A stretch of 64,000 nt of DNA, from assembly GCF_016785945.1 (NCBI RefSeq), contig NZ_JAEMEF010000004.1, forward strand, positions 124,001-188,000, in the 5' to 3' direction. A program made the position numbers and the translations under genes. Positions 45,448-54,700 of the stretch are shown one piece after another. Position 1 is the first letter of the stretch. The number at the start of each line of letters is the position of its first letter. The notes beneath the pieces are model-generated. The model did not search any database. It was given only the letters and a program-made list of their open reading frames with translations, and was not told the DNA's origin. The DNA is from Olleya sediminilitoris (GTDB lineage: Bacteria; Bacteroidota; Bacteroidia; Flavobacteriales; Flavobacteriaceae).

Positions 45448-46101
45448 ATGAAAACAATTTTTAAAACAGCATTCCTAATCGTATTAATCATTACTTTTTT
45501 TAGTTGTGATAATAATGACGATGCTCAAACCGATCCAATAAATCCAACAGATGGATTTACACACAATAACATGTTTTTTGAAACTGCAAACGCCTATTTT
45601 GAAATTGATGAAGAAGACGATAATGCAGATGGTATGCCTGATAACTACAGCTTCTTTTTTACCAATGGACGTATGTTTGATAACGATGCTAACGTAAACG
45701 GATCTTCAGGAGACTTTTTATTGTCTTTAAATACCACTAATTGGGTGTTTTTAAATGTAGAGGTGTCAGACAATCCAAGTTTAGCTAATAATTCACCTTT
45801 ACCTGGCAATACTTACATTGTTTCAAGCATTAATGATTCCGTAATTATAGAAAACGGTCAAATAGATCCATTAACACCAGCTTATATTCAAAACAACATT
45901 CAATTTGGAGAAGGTAATGAAAATGTAGGTATATTTAATTGGCCAGGTACACAAGGACCAACAATTACTATTAATGCTATTAATATTGATAATACTAATC
46001 CTACAGATAGTACAATCAATGCAGATTATACTTTTATGAATCAAAATGGTGACATTATTGAGGGATATTATGAAGGAACCTTTGGAGTAATTTTAGACTA
46101 A
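45448..46101 (+). CDS. Small lipoprotein B, unknown
   Basis: A 217-residue lipoprotein (ITFFSC, Cys20) followed directly by DNNDDAQTD, an acidic export-signal-like stretch. The mature domain is beta-rich with many Asn/Asp; its end (NADYTFMNQNGDIIEGYYEGTFG) vaguely recalls the terminal strands of lipoprotein E and of the large lipoprotein at 51146. The function is unknown. It is third in the operon, 10 nt after lipoprotein A and 5 nt before lipoprotein C. Confidence 0.77.
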   Translation: MKTIFKTAFLIVLIITFFSCDNNDDAQTDPINPTDGFTHNNMFFETANAYFEIDEEDDNADGMPDNYSFFFTNGRMFDNDANVNGSSGDFLLSLNTTNWVFLNVEVSDNPSLANNSPLPGNTYIVSSINDSVIIENGQIDPLTPAYIQNNIQFGEGNENVGIFNWPGTQGPTITINAINIDNTNPTDSTINADYTFMNQNGDIIEGYYEGTFGVILD

Positions 46102-46106
46102 AACAA

Positions 46107-46556
46107 ATGAAAAATATATTTAAAATGTTAATGTTGTTTTGTGTGTGTATTGCATGTAATAATGATGACGATGTTAATAACGATGCAACCAACCAGACTC
46201 AATGTAATTATCAAGGATTTTCATATTTAGATGCCTCAAATAACGATCAGACTTTAATTGCTGAAACCGAATTAAATACTCAGTTTTTTCCAAATGCAAG
46301 CAATGGACCTTATGGAGCTCCAGGAATAGAAATAGTGTCTAACACAAGTACACCATCCTTATTTTTTGTAACCAATGTAATTGCCTTAAACCAAACCGGA
46401 ACAGGGTATTTAACTTTAGATAATGGTCAAGAGCAAACAGTAACAGTGACTTGTCAACGTGCAGGAACAGCAGTTGGAGATGAAATAAGGTTAGATGTGG
46501 TTTATGGGAATATTGAAGTTGAATTTTGTGTCATTATTGATGAAGTCGTTTTGTAA
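46107..46556 (+). CDS. Small lipoprotein C (paralogue of 44982-45437)
   Basis: A 149-residue lipoprotein (CVCIAC, Cys17) with an acidic NNDDDVNND tract. Its domain repeats the pattern of lipoprotein A: C[ND]Y-x-G[FY], T-L-I-x-E-x-E-L-x-T-x-F-F, SNGP, GTG-x-L, V-T-C and FCV-I-DE. This indicates duplication within the operon. The two paralogues are separated by lipoprotein B, so the duplication is not simply tandem. The function is unknown; the cell surface is the likely location. Confidence 0.78.
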   Translation: MKNIFKMLMLFCVCIACNNDDDVNNDATNQTQCNYQGFSYLDASNNDQTLIAETELNTQFFPNASNGPYGAPGIEIVSNTSTPSLFFVTNVIALNQTGTGYLTLDNGQEQTVTVTCQRAGTAVGDEIRLDVVYGNIEVEFCVIIDEVVL

Positions 46557-46564
46557 ATTTGAAA

Positions 46565-46867
46565 ATGAAAATATATCTTAAATATATAGTTTTTGGTCTT
46601 GGTTTATTATCTTTTAATTGCAAAGACAATACAGTAAAAACCGAAACAACAGCCCAAACAACACAGTTAACAGAAGCTGAAAAAACAGAAATAGTAACCT
46701 ACTATTTAATTAATGACAGAAAATTATCTGAAAACGATTTTCATGAGATTATTTTTTTAAATGATTTTGTAGATGGAGTCAAAGTGATTTTTTATGAAGG
46801 AAAAGATGCTTTTTTTGGATTTAAATTTTCAGAAGCATTAGAATATTATAACTCAAATAATAAATAA
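46565..46867 (+). CDS. Small lipoprotein D, unknown
   Basis: A 100-residue lipoprotein (LLSFNC, Cys19, then KDN) with a Thr/Gln-rich linker and a short mixed domain (AEKTEIVTYYLINDRKLSENDFHEI...FYEGKDAFFGF). ATG 46565 is chosen; a TTG two codons upstream (46559) is possible. Its stop is followed immediately by the ATG of lipoprotein E at 46868. No family recognised. Confidence 0.7.
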   Translation: MKIYLKYIVFGLGLLSFNCKDNTVKTETTAQTTQLTEAEKTEIVTYYLINDRKLSENDFHEIIFLNDFVDGVKVIFYEGKDAFFGFKFSEALEYYNSNNK

Positions 46868-47425
46868 ATGAAAACAATTATAAAAGTAATACTGCTATTA
46901 ACAATCAGTATTACAGTTTTTAACTGTAGTGACGATGATGATGGATCTACAACGACAGGAAATACTAACGAGTATTTTAAATATACTATAGATGGCGTAG
47001 AGCGTATTTTTGATTATCAGGTTGAAGGACATCTAGAAACTGATACGTCTACTATAATTGATAGATTTGAAATTAATGCATCTGGACAACAGCCTAGTGG
47101 AGATTTAAGACGCGTAGGTATTAATTTTTCGTTTGATAGCTCTGGCGCATTCATGCCAAACACGGTTTATAATTGGGGAGTTGCATTAGATAACACACCA
47201 ACCGAAAAGTTTTATTTTGGTGAAACCACTTCGACAAATTTGTTTTTATTGTCTTCAGATTTTAATGCACACCCAATTATAGCAACCGTAACATCAGCAA
47301 TTCCAAATGCGGTAGGTGATTATTTAGAGTTTACTTTTGTTGGTAGTTATACAGACGATAATAATGTTTCGCACAGTATTTCAGGAGAATGCAGAGTTCA
47401 AAGAGATGCAAATCAAGATTTTTAA
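46868..47425 (+). CDS. Small lipoprotein E, shares domain with 51146-52903 protein
   Basis: A 185-residue lipoprotein (TVFNC, Cys20) followed by SDDDD, a clear acidic surface-export-type signal. The single domain runs from EY-FKYTIDG (35-43) to VGDYLEFTFVGSYTDDN and VQRD at the end. The same start and end patterns occur in the last ~120 residues of the large lipoprotein encoded beyond the kinase/regulator pair. The function is unknown. It is last of the five-lipoprotein set; the sensor kinase gene starts 43 nt later with no terminator between. Confidence 0.78.
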   Translation: MKTIIKVILLLTISITVFNCSDDDDGSTTTGNTNEYFKYTIDGVERIFDYQVEGHLETDTSTIIDRFEINASGQQPSGDLRRVGINFSFDSSGAFMPNTVYNWGVALDNTPTEKFYFGETTSTNLFLLSSDFNAHPIIATVTSAIPNAVGDYLEFTFVGSYTDDNNVSHSISGECRVQRDANQDF

Positions 47426-47468
47426 ATTTTAATTCCATTACATTTGTATAGCAACTAAAATCATACTA

Positions 47469-50321
47469 TTGAATTACAAAAAACTCCATATCACAATATA
47501 TTTCGTTTTGATATGGAGTTTTTCGTTTGCACAACAGTTTCTTAATTATAGTACTAAAGACGGTTTGCCAAGTAATCATGTATATACTATAGTACAAGAT
47601 GCTAAAGGTTTTATGTGGTTTTTAACAGATAAAGGTATGGCCAGGTATAATGGTAAAACATTTAAAACCTTTACTACAAAAAATGGGTTGCCTATTAATG
47701 ATGTTTGGGATGCCTTGCCAACACCTGATGGAAAAGTTTGGTATTTATCAAAAACACCTAAATTAGGATATATTCAAAATGATACAGTAGTTTCATTTTC
47801 AAATCAAGCTAAAAATCAAATAATAAACCCTATTTACTCTTCTCAAGTAGGAGATTCTGTTTACCCAACAGAGCCTCATAAAATATTTTCATTACAAAAT
47901 AATAAATGGGTCGCTTTATTAAATTCAACATATAAAACTCAGTCTAACGAGAGGATTACTATAAAACATGGCTTGGTTTCAAGTATAGTACTTAACAGGT
48001 CTGGACAATTAAAGCTGTACAATAAACAAGAGCAAAAGATAAATACAATTACAACAACAGGTATTTATGGTACAACAGGAACAAGGGGACAATTAAATGA
48101 TAGTTTGTTTTTTTGGACAAACCAAAAAAGTTATTTCATTTTAAATTTAAACACCCATCATTTAAAACATGTGGATTTAAAACAAGCTATAGGTTTAAAT
48201 ACAGTAGATAATCTTAGGGTTAATGTTGTGGATAATCAAGTTCAGGTTTCTGGTAGTGGATTTGTCGCAAAATTAAATCAAGATTTAGAGATTGTTGACC
48301 CATATTTTTTTCCTAAAAATATAGACGCTCATTTTGGTTTTATAGACAAGCTAAATACAATATGGTTAGCGACATTTAATAACGGTATTTATAAATTACC
48401 TTACGTAAAACAAAAGGCTAAATACCATTTACTGAACCATAAAATTCAAAGTTTTAATTGTATTGATTCAAGCTTAGTAGTAGGTGTCTATCAAAAAGGA
48501 TTTTATAAGTTTAAGGATGGTATATTTCATGAATTAATAAGTGACAACGACTATGTTTATGGAGCAAGTCATTTAAAATTAAATAATATTAATTTTTATG
48601 CCTTTAGAAATACTTTAATTAAAGAAAAAAAGGGTAAGAAAACAATTGTAAAAGTTGATGACTTACAATCCAATGATTTATTAGCAAATGAAGTAGGACG
48701 TAAATTTGTTTGTCATAATCATAAAATTTATAGTAATTTTTCTTTTGGTATTAACAGGATAAATGCAAGTTCTTTAAAAATAGAAAAAGAGTTTAAACAA
48801 CGTGGAGTAAACGATTTGATTAGCTTTAAAAACCGCTTGCTAATAGCTACAAATAATGGCTTAAAGGAAGTCGTTAATGATACTTTAAAACCTGTAATAT
48901 TCAGTAATATTGTATTTGATAAGCCTATTTTAAACATCAAATTAGTAGATAATAATAAGTTGCTGATTAATACAGATGGGTTTGGTGCCTATCTATCGGA
49001 TTTAAAAATCATACAACCTTTAGCGTTAACCGATTATTTAATTGTTGAAGACGCTTTTATAGCGGATAATATAATATGGTTAGCAACAAATACAGGCGTT
49101 TTAAAGTTTAAAAAAGTAAAGGATAATTACCAATACGAAAAACGATTTACAGTTAGTGATGGCTTACCTACAAACCATATTAAAAGGCTATATGTTGATC
49201 AAAATAATTTAATTTTGGGAACTAATAACGGAATAGCAATTTTACCAAAAAACCAAAAAAATGTTCCGCAATTATTGGATGTTTATATCGCTAATGCGAC
49301 TTATAATTCTAAGGCGATTAATCAAAAAAAATCAGCATTTAAATACTCAAAAAATAATAGTATTAATATAACAGTTGATAACATAGATTTTTCTGACAAT
49401 AATACAAACTTAACCTATCAATTTAAGTTGCAACCATCCCAAAAACAATGGGTGTCCTCTAATACTAATGTATTTAATTTTAATAATTTACAACCAGATG
49501 ACTATGTGTTTTATGTAAAATCTGGAAGCATTAAAAAGCAACTAAAATTTACAATATTACCATTGTGGTGGCAACTACTTTGGGTTAAAATATTGCTTAC
49601 TCTTTTGTCAATAACTATAATAATTTTATCTGTTTGGAAGCTTAGTAAAAAGTCTCAAGAGAAAAAAAATAATAAGTTAATACAAGATAAAAAGTTATCC
49701 GAAATACAATTAAAGGCTTTACGCTCTCAAATGAACCCTCATTTTGTATTTAACTCTCTATCAGCCATACAATATTATATCAATAACAATCAGATTGAAG
49801 CATCAGAAGCTTATTTGGTAAAGTTTTCAAAGTTAATTCGTCAGTTTTTTGAATTGTCAAAAGAAACAGATATTAGTCTGAAGGAAGAAGTCGGATTAAT
49901 TACTAATTATCTAGATATTGAGAAATTGAGATTCAAAGATAAGTTTGATTATCAAATCAATATATCTGAAACTATTAAAGTAAATCAAGTTAATTTGCCA
50001 ACCATGTTACTTCAGCCAATAGTTGAAAACGCAATAAATCATGGTATATTTAATAAGGTTGAAAAAGGGAAAGTGACTATTAATATTAACGAAGCTAAAA
50101 ATCATGCTATTAAAATTGAAATTATAGACGATGGTGTAGGCTTTGTTAATACTATAAAAAAGACAAATCGTAAAATAAAATCTTCAAATGTATTACATGA
50201 TAGATTACGATTTTTAAATAAAAGTGGTCAATGGAATGTAACTTATTCGGTTAAAGCATTACATCCAAATCATGAAGACAAAGGTAACGTGTCTACTTTT
50301 TTAATATCAAAAAACAACTAA
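47469..50321 (+). CDS. LytS-type sensor histidine kinase with Reg_prop propeller
   Basis: A 950-residue membrane sensor. A signal peptide (FVLIWSFSFAQQ) leads to a periplasmic beta-propeller of Reg_prop-like repeats (NYSTKDGLPSNHVYTIVQD, ..GFMWFLTDKG), a Y_Y_Y-type domain, one TM near 700-722, a short coiled coil, and a His_kinase domain: LRSQMNPHFVFNSL (phospho-His758), LQPIVENAINHG (N box) and DDGVGF (G box). The start is a TTG; no ATG fits before the signal peptide. It overlaps its response regulator gene by 1 nt. It probably senses an envelope or surface signal related to the flanking lipoproteins. Confidence 0.9.
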   Translation: MNYKKLHITIYFVLIWSFSFAQQFLNYSTKDGLPSNHVYTIVQDAKGFMWFLTDKGMARYNGKTFKTFTTKNGLPINDVWDALPTPDGKVWYLSKTPKLGYIQNDTVVSFSNQAKNQIINPIYSSQVGDSVYPTEPHKIFSLQNNKWVALLNSTYKTQSNERITIKHGLVSSIVLNRSGQLKLYNKQEQKINTITTTGIYGTTGTRGQLNDSLFFWTNQKSYFILNLNTHHLKHVDLKQAIGLNTVDNLRVNVVDNQVQVSGSGFVAKLNQDLEIVDPYFFPKNIDAHFGFIDKLNTIWLATFNNGIYKLPYVKQKAKYHLLNHKIQSFNCIDSSLVVGVYQKGFYKFKDGIFHELISDNDYVYGASHLKLNNINFYAFRNTLIKEKKGKKTIVKVDDLQSNDLLANEVGRKFVCHNHKIYSNFSFGINRINASSLKIEKEFKQRGVNDLISFKNRLLIATNNGLKEVVNDTLKPVIFSNIVFDKPILNIKLVDNNKLLINTDGFGAYLSDLKIIQPLALTDYLIVEDAFIADNIIWLATNTGVLKFKKVKDNYQYEKRFTVSDGLPTNHIKRLYVDQNNLILGTNNGIAILPKNQKNVPQLLDVYIANATYNSKAINQKKSAFKYSKNNSINITVDNIDFSDNNTNLTYQFKLQPSQKQWVSSNTNVFNFNNLQPDDYVFYVKSGSIKKQLKFTILPLWWQLLWVKILLTLLSITIIILSVWKLSKKSQEKKNNKLIQDKKLSEIQLKALRSQMNPHFVFNSLSAIQYYINNNQIEASEAYLVKFSKLIRQFFELSKETDISLKEEVGLITNYLDIEKLRFKDKFDYQINISETIKVNQVNLPTMLLQPIVENAINHGIFNKVEKGKVTININEAKNHAIKIEIIDDGVGFVNTIKKTNRKIKSSNVLHDRLRFLNKSGQWNVTYSVKALHPNHEDKGNVSTFLISKNN

Positions 50322-51061
50322 TGGATACAGTAAACGCTATTTTAATTGATGACGAAATCTCAAACCTTAAAGGGTTAGAGCAAAAACTAGGTAAATTATT
50401 TCCAGAAGTTGTTATTCAAAATACATTTCAACAACCAGAAGAAGCGATTACAGCGTTAAAAAATAACCAACCTGATTTAGTGTTTTTAGATATAGAAATG
50501 CCAAGATTAAACGGATTTGAAGTGTTATCTCAATTAAAAGACATTAATTTTCAGGTCATATTTGTAACTGCTTACAGTGAGTACGCAATTGAAGCTTTTA
50601 AGCAAAACGCTATTGACTACGTATTAAAGCCAATAGATAATGATGATCTTAAAATAGCGGTTAATAAAGCTTTAGATGTTATAAAAACCAAATCTGATCT
50701 AGCTAATAAGCATAAATTAGTTAATCTATTAACTCAAACTATTTCTAATAGCAATAAAATTATTGTTCCAACTGCAAAAGGCATGTCTTTTATACCTCAG
50801 GCAGAGGTAATGCATTTAGAAGGTTATGATGGGTATACTAAAATTCATTTATCAACAAAAAAAACAATTATAAGTAGTTACAATTTAGGGCGTTTTGAAA
50901 AACTGTTATGTAATAAGTTTTTCAAATGTCATAAATCTCACATAATTAATCTTGAAAAAGTTAGACATTTTGAAAATGAAGGTTATTTAATTCTTGATGA
51001 TAACCAACGGATTCCTATATCTAGAGCTAATAAAAAGGCTTTTTTAGAATTATTTAAATAA
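50321..51061 (+). CDS. LytTR-family response regulator
   Basis: A 246-residue DNA-binding regulator. The receiver domain (1-120) has acidic pocket DDE (10-12), phospho-acceptor Asp57 in FLDIEM, TAYSEYA and the KP motif LKPIDN. The C-terminal ~100 residues are a LytTR domain (YDGYTKIHLSTKKTIIS, CHKSHIINLEKV). Its ATG overlaps the kinase stop codon. Paired with the LytS-type kinase, it probably controls the surrounding lipoprotein genes; this target is inferred from position. Confidence 0.93.
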   Translation: MDTVNAILIDDEISNLKGLEQKLGKLFPEVVIQNTFQQPEEAITALKNNQPDLVFLDIEMPRLNGFEVLSQLKDINFQVIFVTAYSEYAIEAFKQNAIDYVLKPIDNDDLKIAVNKALDVIKTKSDLANKHKLVNLLTQTISNSNKIIVPTAKGMSFIPQAEVMHLEGYDGYTKIHLSTKKTIISSYNLGRFEKLLCNKFFKCHKSHIINLEKVRHFENEGYLILDDNQRIPISRANKKAFLELFK

Positions 51062-51145
51062 TTTTAAAAAAATAGGGTAACAAAATTTAGTCATAGTGTA
51101 TATAAAGTTGAATTAATAATAAATCAATAATTAAAACAATACATT

Positions 51146-52903
51146 ATGAAAACTTTAAACCAACATTTTAAATTTATACTTAGCCTAATGGTTACGTTAG
51201 GTATGTTATTAACATCGTGTAACCCAAACGAGTCTGTTGATATACCAGAGACTCCAGAAAACAACCCAACCTCCAGTCAATTAGATTTAGGCTCTAACAT
51301 CCAAAGAGATTTTATGGGTCGTATAGTCGATCAATCTTCAGTTCCATTAGATAATGTTTCTATTACAATAGGAAATAAAACAGCAACTACTGATAATAAC
51401 GGAATGTTTAAAATATCTGATGTTCAAGTTAAGCAACGACAAGCCTTTATTTTAGCTGAAAAACCAGGTTTTTTAAACGGAATGCGATCTGTAGTGCCTA
51501 CACAAGGTACAAACATGATTAACATTATGATGATTACTGAAAACTTAGCAGGTACAGTAACTTCAGGTGTAACTAGTGAAGTTAGTTTACCTAACGGAAC
51601 AAAAGTAGGTTTTGACGGAAGTTTTAAAGATCAAAACGGAAATGCTTATTCTGGAAATGTGGATGTTTACATGTATCACTTAGATCCAGCAAATCCAGAT
51701 AATAATATATTAATGCCAGGAAGTTTACAAGCAGTAAATCAAGATGGTGATGAGCGTGTGTTAGAATCTTACGGAATGTTAAATGTTGAATTAAAAGGGG
51801 ATTCTGGTCAAAAATTAAATATTGCAGATGGACATATAGCAACTATTGAAATGCCAATGGATCCAGCTCAATCTGGTGTTGCGCCTTCAGTAATTCCATT
51901 ATGGCATTTTGATGAGGTAAATGGATATTGGGTTGAAGATGGAGAAGCAACTTTAGTTTCAGGTAAGTATATTGGAGAAGTTTCACATTTTTCTTGGTGG
52001 AATTGTGATGCGCAATTTCCAACAGTTGATTTATGTATGACAGTTGTTGATGCTTCTAATATACCATTATCCAATGTTAAAGTAGAATTATGGAGAAGTG
52101 GTCAAACGTACCCTAGAATTGGTTTTTCTAACGGAAATGGAGAAATATGCGGACTTATTCCAGCAAATGAAACGTTGACTCTAAAAGCAATTGATCAATG
52201 TGGAATTGAAGTATATAATACAACCATTGGACCATTTAATTCAGATACTAATTATGGAGATGTTGTAATGTCTTCTGTTAACTATTCTGCTGTAACAGGA
52301 AACTTAGTAGATTGTTCAAGTCAACCTGTAACAAATGGATATGTAACAGTACATTATGGTCAAGAATACGCTTCAGTAGAAGTTGTAAATGGTAGTTTTA
52401 CTTTAAATATGATAGAATGTGCTTCAATTACAGAATTTACTTTAGAAGGTGTTAATTATGATACATTTCAAACGACTACACCTTTACCATTTAATTTTAC
52501 TACTCCAAATGTCGGAAATATAATAGCTTGTGATACAGTTACAGAATATATATCAGTACAAATTGATAATGATCCAGTAGATTATTACTTGTTAAATTTA
52601 ACAGCGCAAGAAGGTGATAATGGGACGTCTATGTATATAAGTACGCAAAACTCAACAGGTAGTTTTGTTGTATATGGTAACACGACAACACTAGGTACAT
52701 ATACTAGTTCTGGGTCACAAGCATTTTATGTTGAAACTGGAATAAATATGGATTTTGGACAGCCCAATACATTACAGTTTACATTAAGTAATTATGGAGC
52801 AGTTAATGATTATATTGATATGAATATATCAGGTACATTTACAGATAATGATGGTATTTTAAGAAACCTTTCAGCATCAATACATGTATTAAGAGATATG
52901 TAA
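51146..52903 (+). CDS. Large modular lipoprotein with carboxypeptidase-like domain
   Basis: A 585-residue lipoprotein (LLTSC, Cys25). After an Asn/Pro/Glu-rich linker comes a CarboxypepD_reg-like domain (FMGRIVDQSSVPLDNVSI..., ~55-125), a region typical of Bacteroidota surface proteins (LPNGTKVGFDGSFKDQNG.., WHFDEVNGYWVEDG, VSHFSWWNCD), two further Ig-like repeats (CMTVVDASNIPLSNVKVEL; GNLVDCSSQPVTNGYV), and a C-terminal domain (467-585) shared with lipoprotein E. No enzyme motif. It is probably a surface ligand-binding protein under control of the adjacent LytTR regulator (84 nt upstream). Terminator follows. Confidence 0.82.
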   Translation: MKTLNQHFKFILSLMVTLGMLLTSCNPNESVDIPETPENNPTSSQLDLGSNIQRDFMGRIVDQSSVPLDNVSITIGNKTATTDNNGMFKISDVQVKQRQAFILAEKPGFLNGMRSVVPTQGTNMINIMMITENLAGTVTSGVTSEVSLPNGTKVGFDGSFKDQNGNAYSGNVDVYMYHLDPANPDNNILMPGSLQAVNQDGDERVLESYGMLNVELKGDSGQKLNIADGHIATIEMPMDPAQSGVAPSVIPLWHFDEVNGYWVEDGEATLVSGKYIGEVSHFSWWNCDAQFPTVDLCMTVVDASNIPLSNVKVELWRSGQTYPRIGFSNGNGEICGLIPANETLTLKAIDQCGIEVYNTTIGPFNSDTNYGDVVMSSVNYSAVTGNLVDCSSQPVTNGYVTVHYGQEYASVEVVNGSFTLNMIECASITEFTLEGVNYDTFQTTTPLPFNFTTPNVGNIIACDTVTEYISVQIDNDPVDYYLLNLTAQEGDNGTSMYISTQNSTGSFVVYGNTTTLGTYTSSGSQAFYVETGINMDFGQPNTLQFTLSNYGAVNDYIDMNISGTFTDNDGILRNLSASIHVLRDM

Positions 52904-52922
52904 TATTAGTATTTAATTTTAT

Positions 52923-52961
52923 AAAAAAAAGAGGTTTCAAATATTTGAAACCTCTTTTTTT
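52923..52961. terminator. Bidirectional terminator
   Basis: Perfect palindrome GAGGTTTCAAAT/ATTTGAAACCTC with A and T tracts between convergent genes. Confidence 0.87.
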
Positions 52962-52967
52962 ATAACT

Positions 52968-54521
52968 CTATTTCACACCACCTAAATGGTTACAATCTTT
53001 TAAACTTTGTATGCCTTCAAAAGGGACATGTGTTTTATGGTATTGGTAAGTGTTACTTAATTCTTTTGATAAGTTGTGGTCATCAACATTAACTTCAATA
53101 TCATTCATTGTAAATTGACAAGGATGTTCATAACCAGCAGCATGAGTGATTTCTAAAAATTCCTTTTTAAAAGACTTAAAATATTGTGCTAATCGTTCAG
53201 ATTTTAATGGGACATCAATACCACGTTGTAACCATTTACTTTGTGTAGCAACACCACTTGGGCAAGTGTTGTTATGACAGACTTGTGCCTGGATACAACC
53301 AATACTCATCATAGCTTCTCTAGCAACATTTATACAATCTGCTCCCATTGCAAAAGCCATAGCAGCTTTAGCGGGAAAGCCTAATTTACCACTTCCTATA
53401 AAAACAATACGCTCGCTTAACCCTTTACTCTGAAACAATTTGTATAAATCACCAAAACCATATACCCAAGGTAAAGAGACATGGTCAGCAAAACTTGGAG
53501 GAGCAGCACCTGTACCACCTTCACCACCATCAACAGTAATAAAATCTGGACCTTTACCGGTCGCTTTCATAATGTCTGCAAGTTCTTCCCATTGTTCTAA
53601 TTTACCAATAGCAGCTTTAATCCCAACAGGTAAGCCAGTAGCATCTGCAATACGTTCAATAAAATCTATTAGTTCTGGGACATTGCTAAACGCTTTGTGG
53701 TTAGGAGGAGATAGGACATCTTTACCAACTTCAACACCTCTTATTTTTGCTATTTGAGGTGTTATTTTTGCACCTGGTAACACACCACCTTTTCCTGGTT
53801 TTGCACCTTGAGATAATTTTACTTCAATAGCTCTTACAAAAGGATTGTCTTCCACTAATTTTATCATTTTTTCCATAGAAAATCCTCCATCCTCAGCACG
53901 TACTCCAAAGTAACCTGTACCAAAATGAAATACAACATCTCCACCATTACTGTGATAAGGAGACAATCCACCTTCACCAGTATTGTGGTAAGCATCTGCT
54001 ATTTTTACTCCTTTGTTTAAAGATTCTACTGCTTTCGCAGAAAGCGAGCCAAAACTCATGGCAGACACATTAATAACAGAAGCAGGTCTGTAGGGTTTAC
54101 GACGTTTATTATATTCACCCATAACTTTAGCACAAGGTAAAAAGCTTTTGTCTTTAGCATGTGGATGATGGTCTTCAACCTTGTAAGGCATCATGGCATT
54201 ATTAATAAAAATGTGTTGATGCGCAAAAATATCTCTATCAGTTCCAAAACCTTCGTAGTTATTTTCTTTTTTAGCAGAAGCATAAATCCAACCACGTTCA
54301 ATTCTATTAAACGGTAATTCTTCTCTGTTGTTTGCAACTAAATATTGTCTTAATTCAGGACCAATTTTTTCTAGCATATATCTAAAATGTCCAACAACAG
54401 GAAAGTTATGACTTATAGTATGTTTTTTCTGTAAAATGTCTCTAATAGCAATTATTACTAAAGCAATCACAATCCAAAGCCACCAAGATATTGATGACAA
54501 AACGTTTAAAATAGTCTCCAT
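52968..54521 (-). CDS. FMN-binding glutamate synthase family protein
   Basis: A 517-residue protein related to the synthase domain of GltB, with an added N-terminal membrane helix (residues ~8-27). The FMN/2-oxoglutarate barrel has AMSFGSLSA, the TGEGGLSPYH segment, GGEGGTGAAPPSF and GSGKLGFP. The 3Fe-4S Cys cluster is C409-x5-C415-x4-C420 (NTCPSGVATQ). It lacks the glutamine amidotransferase domain, so it would need another ammonia or amino donor, or it is an unrelated oxidoreductase. It is monocistronic and membrane-anchored, and its electron donor is unknown. Confidence 0.9.
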   Translation of the reverse strand: METILNVLSSISWWLWIVIALVIIAIRDILQKKHTISHNFPVVGHFRYMLEKIGPELRQYLVANNREELPFNRIERGWIYASAKKENNYEGFGTDRDIFAHQHIFINNAMMPYKVEDHHPHAKDKSFLPCAKVMGEYNKRRKPYRPASVINVSAMSFGSLSAKAVESLNKGVKIADAYHNTGEGGLSPYHSNGGDVVFHFGTGYFGVRAEDGGFSMEKMIKLVEDNPFVRAIEVKLSQGAKPGKGGVLPGAKITPQIAKIRGVEVGKDVLSPPNHKAFSNVPELIDFIERIADATGLPVGIKAAIGKLEQWEELADIMKATGKGPDFITVDGGEGGTGAAPPSFADHVSLPWVYGFGDLYKLFQSKGLSERIVFIGSGKLGFPAKAAMAFAMGADCINVAREAMMSIGCIQAQVCHNNTCPSGVATQSKWLQRGIDVPLKSERLAQYFKSFKKEFLEITHAAGYEHPCQFTMNDIEVNVDDHNLSKELSNTYQYHKTHVPFEGIQSLKDCNHLGGVK

Positions 54522-54543
54522 ATATTTATGTAAAGGTTTTTCT

Positions 54544-54551
54544 CAAAAATA
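54544..54551 (-). promoter_or_regulatory. Putative -7 box of the glutamate-synthase-like gene
   Basis: Minus-strand TATTTTTG, 22 nt before the start codon at 54521. Confidence 0.42.
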
Positions 54552-54665
54552 AGCAATCTGTGTAATAACAGTAACTATTTAATTTATAAATAACGGTTTT
54601 AAATAAAAAAGGGAAGTGGTCTAAATTCTGCTTTTAGCTATTAATGTTAAGATATTTTTAAAAAG

Positions 54666-54695
54666 TTGTCCCTGACAATCTAAGGGTTATCTTTA
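54666..54695 (+). promoter_or_regulatory. Promoter of AsmA-like gene, predicts leaderless mRNA
   Basis: TTG (54666-54668), 19 nt, TATCTTTA (54688-54695; last base A instead of G). The ATG at 54701 is 5 nt further. Confidence 0.6.
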
Positions 54696-54700
54696 TAAGT

